64,000 nt of DNA, from positions 2,852,001 to 2,916,000 of the forward strand of contig NZ_CP003915.1 in assembly GCF_000521505.1 (NCBI RefSeq), written 5' to 3'. Shown in pieces: positions 25,278 through 34,517 of the stretch. Made by a program: the position numbers and the translations under genes. The first letter of the stretch is position 1, and each line of letters starts with the position of its first letter. Origin of the DNA: Advenella mimigardefordensis DPN7. GTDB taxonomy: Bacteria; Pseudomonadota; Gammaproteobacteria; Burkholderiales; Burkholderiaceae_B. The notes below the pieces were generated by a model. It was given only the letters and a program-made list of their open reading frames with translations, did not search any database and was not told where the DNA came from.

Positions 25278-26192
25278 ATGGATCTGCGCGCCCTAAGCTA
25301 CTTCGTCGAAGTTGTACGTCAGAATAATTTCACGCGGGCTGCAGAAGCGCTGCATGTGACCCAGCCCACCATCAGCAAAATGGTTCGAGCACTGGAAGAA
25401 GAATTCGGCGGGCCGCTGCTGGTTCGCAATGGACGCAGTATCCAGCTCACTGACGCCGGACAGGTGGTGTATAACCACGGTCAAAAAATGCTGAATCAGG
25501 CCCAACAATTGCGACAGGAAGTGGCTGAAGTCGATGGCATCACGCGTGGCACGCTCACTATCGGCATCGCCCCCACGCTCGGGCACTACATGGCACCGGT
25601 GATCGCCCTGTTCCAGCACCAGTATCCTGGCGTGGAGCTGCAATTGCTTGAACAGGGCGCACATGCCCTGCACCAGTCCATACTTGATGGCGACCTGGAC
25701 ATGTCTGTCGGCATCCTGCAGTCTGAACCCGAGCCACAGCTTGAGCGGTACGCCATCGCTCATCTAAAGGTGTGCGCCGTCTTCCCCGCGCAACACTCGC
25801 TAAACGGTGCCGGCACCATGAGCTGGCGTGAACTGCAAAATCAGCCACTGGTGCTGTACACCTCGGATTTTGTGCTGCACCAGACCGTACTGGCGCGTTG
25901 CGCCGCTGCCGGTTTCAGCCCGCTGGTGCGACTGCAAACCCGTTACTGGGATTTCATCGGCGATCTGGTTGCGGCCGGCGTAGGTATCGGCGTTTTGCTG
26001 GAACATGTCGCGGCCAAATTCGACCCGCAGGTGATCGCCAGTTGTCCTTTGTCCGACCCGGACGTCAGTTGGGGCGTTGGCCTGAGCTGGCGCAGCGGCT
26101 ACCTGTCACGCGCAGCGCTCGCCTGGCTCGCGTGTGTCAGAGACGTTTATCCGGCGGCAGATCCAGTACCTGAAAACCGTTCACCTGAATAA
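25278..26192 (+). CDS. LysR-family transcriptional regulator (CidR-like)
   Basis: LysR regulator of 304 residues. The helix-turn-helix MDLRALSYFVEVVRQNNFTRAAEALHVTQPTISKMVRALEEEFGGPLL is followed by an effector domain starting GTLTIGIAPTLGHYMAPVIALF. It resembles the CidR/CynR branch. Its position divergent from lrgAB makes it the probable regulator of that operon, perhaps in response to acetate or pyruvate metabolism as in CidR; that part is analogy. Confidence 0.9.
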   Translation: MDLRALSYFVEVVRQNNFTRAAEALHVTQPTISKMVRALEEEFGGPLLVRNGRSIQLTDAGQVVYNHGQKMLNQAQQLRQEVAEVDGITRGTLTIGIAPTLGHYMAPVIALFQHQYPGVELQLLEQGAHALHQSILDGDLDMSVGILQSEPEPQLERYAIAHLKVCAVFPAQHSLNGAGTMSWRELQNQPLVLYTSDFVLHQTVLARCAAAGFSPLVRLQTRYWDFIGDLVAAGVGIGVLLEHVAAKFDPQVIASCPLSDPDVSWGVGLSWRSGYLSRAALAWLACVRDVYPAADPVPENRSPE

Positions 26193-26451
26193 AACCGGCG
26201 GGCGCGCCTGAGGCATGACAGAATCGGTGTGACGCATCCAAGCGTGATCGTCGTCACTGAGATCCCAATGGTCTCACTACGCATATGGGTATTTGCCACC
26301 TCAGCGGCTGCCATAGGGTATGCTAGTCGCAGTAACAGGTGGTGACACAATCGCCGCCCAGCAGAAAGGATCGCGCACTAAGCCCGCGATTCTCGCCGTC
26401 AGATCGCTTGTTGCAGGCAGCAAACGGCGACACATAAGGAACACCGTCACT

Positions 26452-27117
26452 ATGCTTACCCGAGAACTGATTCGCAGCGGCGCTTATCTGGACTCGTTCC
26501 AGGATTTGCCCGAACAGCCGCGCTGGTCTGTCGGGCAGATTCAGGCATCCATGCGGGACACACTGGCCCGGCGTGAACAGGGAACACCCGTATGGGTCTT
26601 TGCTTACGGATCACTCATCTGGAATCCGCTGCTTGATTATGCTGAAAGACAGCCGGCCACCCTCCCCGGCTGGCACCGCAGCTTTTGTATTCGCCTGCTG
26701 GATGGTCGAGCCTGTCGCAAACAACCGGGTCGGATGCTGGCACTTAACGCAGGCGGTCAGACTGAAGGCGTGGTGTACAGACTCAGCGAAGACAAACTGC
26801 AGGACGAACTGTGGCTGTTGTGGGTTCGGGAAATGGTGCACGGCTTGTATCGCCCTATCTGGACCGGCGCACAGTTGCCCGACGGCCAAACCATCCAGAC
26901 CCTCACCTTCGTGGCCGATACCACGCATCCCTTATATGAGACCGACGCCTCCGTTGCCACCATCTCGCCGGTTATCGCCTGTGCCACCGGTCACTTGGGC
27001 AGCAATCGCGACTATCTCATGCCGCTGGAAGCATACCTGACCAAACATGACATTTGCGATGAATATATCGCCGAGCTGGCCGCCGCTGTCCGCGCCCTTC
27101 CGTCAACTGCGTCATAA
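26452..27117 (+). CDS. chaC: ChaC-type gamma-glutamylcyclotransferase
   Basis: The 221-residue protein degrades glutathione to 5-oxoproline and Cys-Gly. The family signature PVWVFAYGSLIWNP lies at about residue 47, and the LWVREM segment carries the catalytic Glu region. The ATG at 26452 follows AAGGA by about 11 bases, and homologues start near MLTRELIRSG; the frame is open upstream. It ends 23 bases before the convergent oxidase cluster and stands alone. Confidence 0.88.
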   Translation: MLTRELIRSGAYLDSFQDLPEQPRWSVGQIQASMRDTLARREQGTPVWVFAYGSLIWNPLLDYAERQPATLPGWHRSFCIRLLDGRACRKQPGRMLALNAGGQTEGVVYRLSEDKLQDELWLLWVREMVHGLYRPIWTGAQLPDGQTIQTLTFVADTTHPLYETDASVATISPVIACATGHLGSNRDYLMPLEAYLTKHDICDEYIAELAAAVRALPSTAS

Positions 27118-27139
27118 GAGCGACAGTATTCACGCACGT

Positions 27140-27724
27140 TCAATCGCGTAATTTGCTGAGCACACCCGGCACCCAAAGCAACAATGCCAATACCGCCCAC
27201 GCCATAATGGCGGTACCGGCACGAGCCTGTTCATCTTCCAGATAAACACTACACAATTGCTGCGGCGCCTCGCGATAAAGCAGGCCGATCACAAATGTCA
27301 TCCAGAAACCATTCATGGTGAAAAATGCCTGCACAATGAATCCTGCCGGCTTCCACGATAGCCCGGCCGCCATGCCGGCGGCTATCAGGCTGGCGACTTT
27401 GGCAATTGCTACCGGTGCTGACAAGACTGCATAATCCAGCGCTGATGGCACCATCCAGAGTGATACAGTGATAAGCGCAAACGTGAGCCCCGACACACCC
27501 GCCATATTCCACGGCGCCAGCTTTTGCACCAAACGCGGGCCGCAAGCGTTGGCGGCCAGCCACCCCAGAACAAACAGCAAGGGGATTTCCACTCCCATGT
27601 GCAGAACCATCGACTGCTCAAGCTGCGGCTGAAACAGCGCCAACCCTACGCAAAGCAAGCCGGGTAGCGTCCAGTGACGAATCACACCTCTGAACGTGTT
27701 TTTATCAGGCAATCGCCGCGTCAT
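27140..27724 (-). CDS. Polytopic membrane protein of the oxidase operon
   Basis: The 194-residue protein has five or six hydrophobic helices (LPGLLCVGLALFQP, IPLLFVLGWLAANACG, GLTFALITVSLWMVP, VASLIAAGMAAGLSW, FTMNGFWMTFVIGLLY, AIMAWAVLALLLWVPGVL). No cofactor motif is recognised; it is reminiscent of CtaG-type assembly proteins. Its start overlaps the stop of the SCO gene by ATGA. It is probably an assembly or accessory factor of the oxidase; the function is inferred from context only. Confidence 0.65.
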   Translation of the reverse strand: MTRRLPDKNTFRGVIRHWTLPGLLCVGLALFQPQLEQSMVLHMGVEIPLLFVLGWLAANACGPRLVQKLAPWNMAGVSGLTFALITVSLWMVPSALDYAVLSAPVAIAKVASLIAAGMAAGLSWKPAGFIVQAFFTMNGFWMTFVIGLLYREAPQQLCSVYLEDEQARAGTAIMAWAVLALLLWVPGVLSKLRD

Positions 27725-28365
27725 TTGCCCTTTCCTTTGCTATTGGCCAGATAGTCTGCCAATGCCAGATCGGGGCGATCGATATCGTATGCCCTGGCAA
27801 GCCGCCCCTGTTCATCAATCAAAAACAGGGCCGCGTTATGCGAATAGTCGCCCAGGCCATCCGGCAAAACAATAATATTGAACAATGCCAGCATACGATT
27901 CAGATCGGCTTGATTGCGCACCGTCGCAAAACGCCACAAATCGGCATTCACACCCATGCGTTTGGCGTGCTCGGCCATGACCTGCGGGCTATCGTTGAGC
28001 GGATCGAAGCTTAAGGTGAGCAACCTTACCTGGTCTTGAAGACCGCGTGCGTAAATCGCATGCTGCATCCACGACTGGCCTGCAATACTGGTTCGACAAA
28101 TCGATTGACATTGCAGGTAAACCAGCGTGACAAAGGTCACCTTCTCTGAGGCCTTTCCATAATCACGCAGTGAAGACGGCGTGCCGCGCGAGTCAACCAA
28201 AGGCAGATCAGGGAGCGTTCTGGGATTGTGTTGTAGTTGCACGCGCCGTACCCCATCGGAGGTGACCGCTGCAAAACCCGCTGTCACCGCTGCGAATGCG
28301 GCCAGCCCCAGCAGCACCACAATGACAAATGCAATCGCAGAACGCGCCTCAGATCTTTTTATCAT
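27721..28365 (-). CDS. SCO1/SenC copper chaperone
   Basis: The 214-residue thioredoxin-fold protein is anchored by one N-terminal helix (AIAFVIVVLLGLAAFAAVTAGFAAV). The copper-binding CxxxC is present in VYLQCQSICRTS, and the distal His lies in DYSHNAALFLID. It delivers copper or reduces thiols during oxidase assembly. Its start overlaps the cytochrome c gene stop and its stop overlaps the next gene, so the operon is tightly coupled. Confidence 0.88.
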   Translation of the reverse strand: MIKRSEARSAIAFVIVVLLGLAAFAAVTAGFAAVTSDGVRRVQLQHNPRTLPDLPLVDSRGTPSSLRDYGKASEKVTFVTLVYLQCQSICRTSIAGQSWMQHAIYARGLQDQVRLLTLSFDPLNDSPQVMAEHAKRMGVNADLWRFATVRNQADLNRMLALFNIIVLPDGLGDYSHNAALFLIDEQGRLARAYDIDRPDLALADYLANSKGKGK

Positions 28366-28969
28366 TACTGTGCGGCCGAAGTCATAAGAACTTTACGCAA
28401 TTCCTCTTCGCCGGCCCACGGCGTTGTTTTGTCTTTAGTCGCTTCACGGGCAGCCTGAATCGCTGCCACCTCAATAGCAGCGGCGCCATTGCCCCAGGCA
28501 TCACGGATATAACTCAGCACGGCCGCCAGTTCTGCATCGCTGAACTGTTGACCAAAGGGCGGCATCATGCTGTTATATTGCGTGCCCGCTACCTTGATGG
28601 GCCCGCTCACTCCGTGCAGTACGATCTGCGCCAGCACAGCCGGATCACCCTTTACCCATTCGGCGCCCGCCAGCGGCGGAAAGACGCCGGGCAATCCCTG
28701 ACCGCTGGCCTGGTGACAGGATTGGCAGGCCGTTGTGAACAATTGCTTGCCATCAATGGCGCTGTTTTCCGAAGGCGCTGCCGCCACCAGCGTGCCGGGA
28801 TCGCGCCTATCTCCCAGTCCGGCGACACTGTTGGGATTCGCGGATAAAATATAATACACGGCCCAGACCACCAGTGCTGCAATCAAACCCAGCAATACGC
28901 GCGGCACGGGATTGTTCAGCTCATGCGGATCTGCGTTCTCGGAGGTCCGCGTCTGTTTTTTATATTCAT
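28365..28969 (-). CDS. Membrane-anchored monohaem cytochrome c (CcoP-like role), start disturbed by a homopolymer
   Basis: The protein of about 200 residues has one transmembrane helix (VLLGLIAALVVWAVYYILSA) and one periplasmic cytochrome c domain with CQSCH and the axial Met in SMMPPFGQQFSD. The frame is open upstream to 28997. The natural start appears to be the ATG at 28967-28969, which overlaps the CcoO stop as ATGA and follows AGGAG. Read from there it enters the main frame only if the six-T run (28956-28961, plus strand) had seven, giving MNIKKQTRTSENADP. A one-base loss or a sequencing error is therefore suspected. Confidence 0.75.
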
Positions 28970-29610
28970 TGCACCGGCTCCTTCTCCATGACTGCATCCG
29001 ACTGCGACAGCGTATTGGCCTGCTCTGTGGACAGAACCGGATAAATGCGCTTCAGGCTGATCAGATACGCCACCAGGTCAAGCGCTTCGGGCTTGGCCAC
29101 CACCACCTTGCCGTGTTCAACGGTGCCGGAAGGCAGGTGTACAATTTTCTCGCCATCCGCTACGTCATCGGGGTCTCTAACCTCGAACATGAACGGATAG
29201 GCGGGCATATTGCTGCCTCGCGTATAGGCGCGCGGCTGAAACAGGTGGCCCAGATGCCAGTCCACACTGGGCTGGCGCACGCCGATATTGAACAGGTCTG
29301 GCCCGGTGCGCATGGTACCCAGCAGCGGCGGATCATCATAATGATAGTCCCCCGCCACCGAAGCCCGCCCCCAGCCGCGACTGGCATCAGCGATGCCGGC
29401 ACCGGTGGTGCTGGGCTGCTGGGTATGACAGGCGATACAAGCATGGGCGCGATACAGCTGGCGCCCTCGCAACTCCTGACTGGTGTAAGGTTTGAGTTCG
29501 GCCGGCGCCGGTTCATCTTTAAGCTGCAGAAAGGGTACGACGATGAGGGCCGACGTTGCCAGCGACAGCGTTACCATTGCACCCACAAGTAATTTAAGTT
29601 CGTTTTCCAT
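28966..29610 (-). CDS. ccoO: cbb3-type oxidase subunit II (CcoO-like monohaem cytochrome c)
   Basis: The 214-residue protein has an N-terminal membrane helix and the CcoO core GRQLYRAHACIACHTQQ (haem c) followed by LLGTMRTGPDLFNIGVRQPS and MPAYPFMF with the axial Met. It transfers electrons from the soluble or membrane cytochrome c to the catalytic subunit. It sits seven bases after the CcoN-like gene and is coupled to the next cytochrome gene by ATGA. Confidence 0.88.
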   Translation of the reverse strand: MENELKLLVGAMVTLSLATSALIVVPFLQLKDEPAPAELKPYTSQELRGRQLYRAHACIACHTQQPSTTGAGIADASRGWGRASVAGDYHYDDPPLLGTMRTGPDLFNIGVRQPSVDWHLGHLFQPRAYTRGSNMPAYPFMFEVRDPDDVADGEKIVHLPSGTVEHGKVVVAKPEALDLVAYLISLKRIYPVLSTEQANTLSQSDAVMEKEPVQ

Positions 29611-29617
29611 TCTATGT

Positions 29618-31267
29618 TTATGTCAGTGAAGGGTTAGCGGCTGTTGTCGCAGGGGTATTACGCTCAGTCAGAGAGAAAGCCCCGGAACGCACGATGATCA
29701 TAAAGACATGCAGTGCAAACACCAGATGTCCCAGTGTCATCAGCGCACCGCCGATAGACCTGCCCTGCAACCATGGCATGGTGACGGCCACCGATTCCAT
29801 AAATTCACGTGCAGGATTCAGCAAAACGAGTCCCTGCAGTACACCACCGATGCTCAGCGTGATCATGTAGACTGCAAATCCGGCCACCACCAGCCAGAAA
29901 TGCCAGGCGATCAGACTGGGCTTAGGCCAGGCCGTATTCAGAATGCGCGGCATAACAAAATACACGCCGCCAAAAATCACCATTGACACAAAGCCATACA
30001 TGCCCAAGTGTGCATGCGCCACCGTAAAGTGGGTGAAGTGCGTCGTGGCATTCACCGTACGCAATGCCTGAAACGAACCCTGTACCGATGCCAGCGTATA
30101 CATCACGGCACCAAAAAAGATAAAGCGCAGCACCGGCGAGTGACGCAGAGCGCTGAAGTGTCCCTTCAACGTCATATGCTGGTTGACTGAGAAAGCCAGA
30201 ACCGGGATGATCATCATCACGCTTTGTACAATAGACAGCGTAATCAGCCACTCAGGAATCGGTCCGCCGATCAGGTGATGCGCGCCCACCTGCCCGTAGA
30301 AAAAAGCCAGGGTCCAGAAACCCAGCAGAGACAGATTGTACGAACGCACCGGCCGGCCAATAACTTTGGGCAGGAAATAGTAAACGGCAGCCAGCGACAG
30401 CGGCGTATAGAACAAGCCCAATACATTATGGCCAAACCACCAGTTCATCGTGGCCTGCTCCACACCGAAGTGCACACCAGGTACCTTGGCGACGATATAA
30501 AGTGTTGGGAACCAGAACAGCGCCGCCCCCATATACCACACCGATACATACAGGTGATTCACTTTACGGCGCGTGAGCATCAGCGCCATTGGCAGGCCAA
30601 CCAGCATGCCACCGATGGCGAACAGCACCCCGATCTGCCAGGGGATTTCCAGCCATTCCATACCGGCGTTGATGCCGATAGCCAGACCACCCATACCCGC
30701 TATCAGAGCCGCGTTCCACAACAGCGCACCAAACACCACCAGACGCCCGCCCAGCAATTGCGTTCGCAATAACCGTGGCAGCATCCAGATGGCGATACCC
30801 AGCAGTCCGAGGGGCGCCCAGCCGTACGCGACACCGTTCAAATGCATGGTGCGCAGGCGGCCGAAACTAAGCCAGGCATAGTCAGTAAGCAGGTCCGGCC
30901 AGTGCAGTTTGAGCGAGCCGAGTAAACCAGCGAACGACGCCACCACCAGCCAGACCACCGCACAGCCAATCAACACAAAAGCAGGCAACGCACTGGAACG
31001 GTCAGCCACTTCGCGTGCAGCCAGTTCAGCCTGGGAGGTTTGGGTCCCATCCGCTTCCAGATTGGTGCGGGACACTTCGTTCAGGGCACTCCGTTGACTG
31101 GGGTCTGCCGCCGGCTCTTCGGGATGCCCGATTTCTCCGGTAGAAAAAATAGTACGCGCGCCACTGGATTCCGCTTCAAAAAGGCCCTTTCGCAGGGACC
31201 AGATAAAGGCAAAGAGTCCGACAATGGACAAAATAAAAGTAGCCAGTAACAAGGCTGTGGGGTTCAT
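29618..31267 (-). CDS. ccoN: cbb3-type oxidase catalytic subunit (CcoN-like) with CcoS-like N-terminus
   Basis: The 549-residue haem-copper oxidase subunit has the haem and CuB His ligands in place: RLRTMHLNGVAYGW (low-spin haem), WWFGHNVLG (CuB), QVGAHHLIGGPIP and FTVAHAHLGMYGF. The first 45 residues (one helix, then WSLRKGLFEAESSGARTIF) look like the maturation protein CcoS, joined by an acidic-hydrophilic linker to the catalytic domain from about residue 95. Four further operon genes follow. No CcoQ or dihaem CcoP is present. It reduces oxygen to water at the inner membrane, and is probably adapted to low oxygen. Confidence 0.88.
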   Translation of the reverse strand: MNPTALLLATFILSIVGLFAFIWSLRKGLFEAESSGARTIFSTGEIGHPEEPAADPSQRSALNEVSRTNLEADGTQTSQAELAAREVADRSSALPAFVLIGCAVVWLVVASFAGLLGSLKLHWPDLLTDYAWLSFGRLRTMHLNGVAYGWAPLGLLGIAIWMLPRLLRTQLLGGRLVVFGALLWNAALIAGMGGLAIGINAGMEWLEIPWQIGVLFAIGGMLVGLPMALMLTRRKVNHLYVSVWYMGAALFWFPTLYIVAKVPGVHFGVEQATMNWWFGHNVLGLFYTPLSLAAVYYFLPKVIGRPVRSYNLSLLGFWTLAFFYGQVGAHHLIGGPIPEWLITLSIVQSVMMIIPVLAFSVNQHMTLKGHFSALRHSPVLRFIFFGAVMYTLASVQGSFQALRTVNATTHFTHFTVAHAHLGMYGFVSMVIFGGVYFVMPRILNTAWPKPSLIAWHFWLVVAGFAVYMITLSIGGVLQGLVLLNPAREFMESVAVTMPWLQGRSIGGALMTLGHLVFALHVFMIIVRSGAFSLTERNTPATTAANPSLT

Positions 31268-31575
31268 GGGCTTCCTTGAGTTTCAAGGCATCGGAATGAA
31301 TGCCGACAATCGGATCAAAAGGCTGTATGGTAATATTCTGATATCACATATTAAATATTCAAATATTGAATAAACCACCATATCAGTTACTTTTTGATGC
31401 AAATAGACAGCAATAGCAGTGATACCCGTATTTTTTAGGTATGACAAATTGTCCTAGTCTAGAAAATTCCTCAAAAATATCAGATTTAAATTTTTATTTA
31501 AAGTCTTAAAAATACGTATCAGTTTGACGATACCTCTCACCGATGCTGGTGCTTCATCCCTGAAGAAGGACATGC
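31268..31575. promoter_or_regulatory. AT-rich divergent promoter with two perfect palindromes
   Basis: The 308-base region between the oxidase operon and the MocR gene contains TATTCAA-ATA-TTGAATA (31356-31372) and GACAA-A-TTGTC (31443-31453). No consensus FNR/ANR box (TTGAT-N4-ATCAA) was seen. No gene is visible here. Confidence 0.4.
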
Positions 31576-32991
31576 ATGAAATTATATGAAACGCTGGCCG
31601 CCGACATCGCGGCGTCTATCTATTCGGGTGTGCTGCGCGCCGGAGAGAAACTGCCCTCGGTGCGCGAGGCGACCGCACATCGAGGCGTCAGCGCCTCTAC
31701 CGTATTTCAGGCGTATTACCTGCTTGAAGCGCAGGGTCTGGTGCGCGCACGTGACCGCTCCGGCTACTACGTCGCGCATGGCGCCCGCGCCCTGCCCCCC
31801 GAAGCGGATACGCCTTCACAGCCAACCGAAGACGCCGCATCTGTGACTATCAATGATCTGGTTTTCGAGGTTCTGGAATCAACCATGAGGCGCGATGTCG
31901 TTCAATTAGGGTCGGCATTTCCCAGTCCGCTGCTGTTTCCGCATGATCGACTGAGCCAGTCCATCAGCAGTGCGACACGGCATCTTGACCCGCTGACCAT
32001 CCTCGATGAGCTGGCGCCTGGTCACACGGGCCTGCGCCGCCAGATCGCCTTGCGCTATCTGGCCAGCGGTGTGCATGTGGATACCGACGACATTGTCATT
32101 ACCAATGGCGCACTTGAAGCACTGAACCTTTGTCTTGGCGTAATGACGCAGCCCGGCGATAAAATTCTGATTGAAACCCCAACATTCTATGCAGCATTGC
32201 AGGCGCTGGAAACCCATCACCTGGAAGCGGTAGAGGTGCCGACGCATCCGCGCGAAGGCATACAATTGGACGCGCTGGAGCAGGCGATCAAGCGACATCA
32301 ACCCAAAGCCTGCTGCCTGATGACCACTTTTCAGAATCCGCTGGGCAGCCTGATGTCAGATGAAAAAAAACAGGCACTCGTCGAACTGCTTACCCGCTAC
32401 AACATCCCACTCATTGAAGACGACGTCTATAACGAACTGTATTTCGATTCACATCGACCCGCACTCACCAAGCGTTTTGACAACAGTGGCATCGTGATGC
32501 ACTGCTCGTCGTTTTCAAAAACGCTGGCACCAGGTTATCGAATCGGCTGGGTTGTCGCGGAACGCTATACCCGCGCCATTACCCGTCGCAAGCTTACGAC
32601 GACGCTGGCCTGCCCGATTCCCACCCAGATAGCGATCGCTCACTACCTGGAAAAAGGCGGATACGACAAACACCTGAGACACCTTCGCAAAACTCTGCAA
32701 ACGCAACAGACGCAATTTGCCCAGGCGATTGGACACTACTTCCCGCCTGGCACGCGCGCAACCCGGCCAAAGGGGGGGTATTTCCTGTGGGTCGAATTGC
32801 CATTGAACGCAAACGCGCTGCATATTCACCAACATGCCCTGTCACTGGGCATCAGCGTCGCCCCGGGTCCGATTTTTTCCGCGAAGCAATCTTTCCAGAA
32901 CTGCCTGAGACTCAATTATGGACATTCCTGGGATGACAGAACTGAAGCGGCTGTTGCTACATTGGGGAAGTTGTCGGCAATGGGTGCCTAA
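31576..32991 (+). CDS. MocR-type regulator (GntR DNA-binding domain fused to aminotransferase)
   Basis: The 471-residue fusion has residues 1-75 as a GntR winged helix (SGVLRAGEKLPSVREATAHRGVSASTVFQAYYLLEAQGLV) and about 110-465 as a class I aminotransferase fold with the PLP Lys in SSFSKTLAPGYRIGW. MocR proteins use PLP and amino compounds as effectors rather than as substrates. It is divergent from the oxidase operon, with an unusually AT-rich 308-base gap. A role in controlling that operon is possible but not shown. Confidence 0.9.
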   Translation: MKLYETLAADIAASIYSGVLRAGEKLPSVREATAHRGVSASTVFQAYYLLEAQGLVRARDRSGYYVAHGARALPPEADTPSQPTEDAASVTINDLVFEVLESTMRRDVVQLGSAFPSPLLFPHDRLSQSISSATRHLDPLTILDELAPGHTGLRRQIALRYLASGVHVDTDDIVITNGALEALNLCLGVMTQPGDKILIETPTFYAALQALETHHLEAVEVPTHPREGIQLDALEQAIKRHQPKACCLMTTFQNPLGSLMSDEKKQALVELLTRYNIPLIEDDVYNELYFDSHRPALTKRFDNSGIVMHCSSFSKTLAPGYRIGWVVAERYTRAITRRKLTTTLACPIPTQIAIAHYLEKGGYDKHLRHLRKTLQTQQTQFAQAIGHYFPPGTRATRPKGGYFLWVELPLNANALHIHQHALSLGISVAPGPIFSAKQSFQNCLRLNYGHSWDDRTEAAVATLGKLSAMGA

Positions 32992-33021
32992 TTAAAACCA
33001 ACGTGCAATACAAGTGGCAAG

Positions 33022-34113
33022 TCAGATTTCAAATGTCTTAATTTTTGCATCCGGCTGCAGTACGCGCTCCGCATCAAACGCCTCCAGGAGCTGTTCATGC
33101 ATCACCTTCCTGATCCAATCACGATTGGCCAGCGCCGCTTTTCCAAGGGAAATGATATCCGCCTGCCCGCCTTGAATCATGTCTGCCGCTCGCACAGGAT
33201 CGCCCAAACCTCCGTTAACGATAAGCGGGATCTTCAAGTACATCTTCGCCAGTGCTGCCAGCGAAGCGCCACCGCCCCCATCAAACGCCGGCTGCCAGGC
33301 CTCATGCTCGGTCAAATGAATAAAATCAAGTCCCGCCCCCGCTAATTGACCAAAAATGATCGCTGCATCGCGCTCCGCTCCAGCCCATTTGTGCTCAAAA
33401 TCATTCACTTTTGCCTGAGAAATTCGGATACCAACGGTAAAGTCGTCTTTCACTGCTGCCCGGACGGCCCTGCACACTTCCACCAAAAGACGAACGCGGT
33501 TTTCGGTGGAGCCCCCATAGTTATCCGTGCGCTGATTCGTGTAATCAGTAAGGAACTGATCTAATAAATAGCCATTGGCTCCGTGAATTTCAATACCGTC
33601 AAATCCGGCTGACCTGGCCCGCCTGGCAGCATCGACAAAACCACTTATCACCTCTGTAATTTCTTCTTTAGTTGCAGCGCGAGGGACAGGATATGCTCCT
33701 GCCCCCCCATAGCTTGCGCTTCTCCTACCTTTGGGCTGAATGGCAGACGGCGCAATTGAATCCTTATCAAACGGATTGCCATGCACCAAAGCACCAGCAT
33801 GCATGATCTGTGCAATTATTTTTGCACCTTCCTGATGAACTACATCCACGACCTTGCGCCATGATCGTTCTTGCGCATCGTTAATGATGCCAGGCTGATA
33901 CAGGTAGCCAGGACTATGCTTATCATCCGTATACAAACCCTCGGTGATAATCACCCCAAAACCACCTCGCGCAAATGACGCGTAGTATGCCGCCATCTGA
34001 TCAGTGGCCAGCCCGTCAGAGGTAGCGCTGATTCGTGTCATTGGCGCCACGCCTACGCGATTGCTCAGAAGGAGCTTACCTAATGCCACGGTGTCAAATA
34101 AAGATCTTGTCAT
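33022..34113 (-). CDS. Old Yellow Enzyme-family NADH:flavin oxidoreductase
   Basis: The FMN TIM-barrel of about 363 residues has the OYE signature EIHGANGYLLDQFLTDYTNQRTDNYGGSTENRVRLLVEV, with its His/Asn substrate pair (HGAN) and FMN contacts at APMTR. It reduces the C=C bond of enones or nitro compounds using NAD(P)H. AGGA precedes the ATG at 34113; an ATG four codons upstream is also in frame. A LysR gene is divergent. Confidence 0.9.
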   Translation of the reverse strand: MTRSLFDTVALGKLLLSNRVGVAPMTRISATSDGLATDQMAAYYASFARGGFGVIITEGLYTDDKHSPGYLYQPGIINDAQERSWRKVVDVVHQEGAKIIAQIMHAGALVHGNPFDKDSIAPSAIQPKGRRSASYGGAGAYPVPRAATKEEITEVISGFVDAARRARSAGFDGIEIHGANGYLLDQFLTDYTNQRTDNYGGSTENRVRLLVEVCRAVRAAVKDDFTVGIRISQAKVNDFEHKWAGAERDAAIIFGQLAGAGLDFIHLTEHEAWQPAFDGGGGASLAALAKMYLKIPLIVNGGLGDPVRAADMIQGGQADIISLGKAALANRDWIRKVMHEQLLEAFDAERVLQPDAKIKTFEI

Positions 34114-34517
34114 TTTTTCCTGCATTCAATTGATTAGTGCTGCTGCACGTGCGCCAGCGCAACATACAAACCAGCTATTTACGAAAGAGTATTTGTGCAA
34201 GCTTATATATCAACCTCAGTGCACTCCATGGCAGATGCGTCAAAATGCCCAGAGGGATAGCTAAATAACATTTTTCAGCATCAATGTTCACATTACCCAG
34301 ACCGAAACGAGATACCCGGCTGTGTCCCACCTCATGCAATTAATATCAATATAAGATAAAATACGCCGAACATCCCCGTATACGGAAACATAAATAAAAA
34401 CCTAACTATCCGGCAAAAACATTGAATTTGAGCTCATCACCCAGAAATAATAAGCGCAAGCAAGCAATCTTCCAATATGACAAACAGCGAAGGCGCCTTA
34501 ACGGAAATTGATATAAA
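34114..34517. other. Gap without a gene between OYE and LysR
   Basis: About 400 bases, AT-rich on the right side, between divergent genes. I see no convincing open frame, tRNA, terminator or clear LysR box. It most likely holds the two promoters. Confidence 0.35.
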
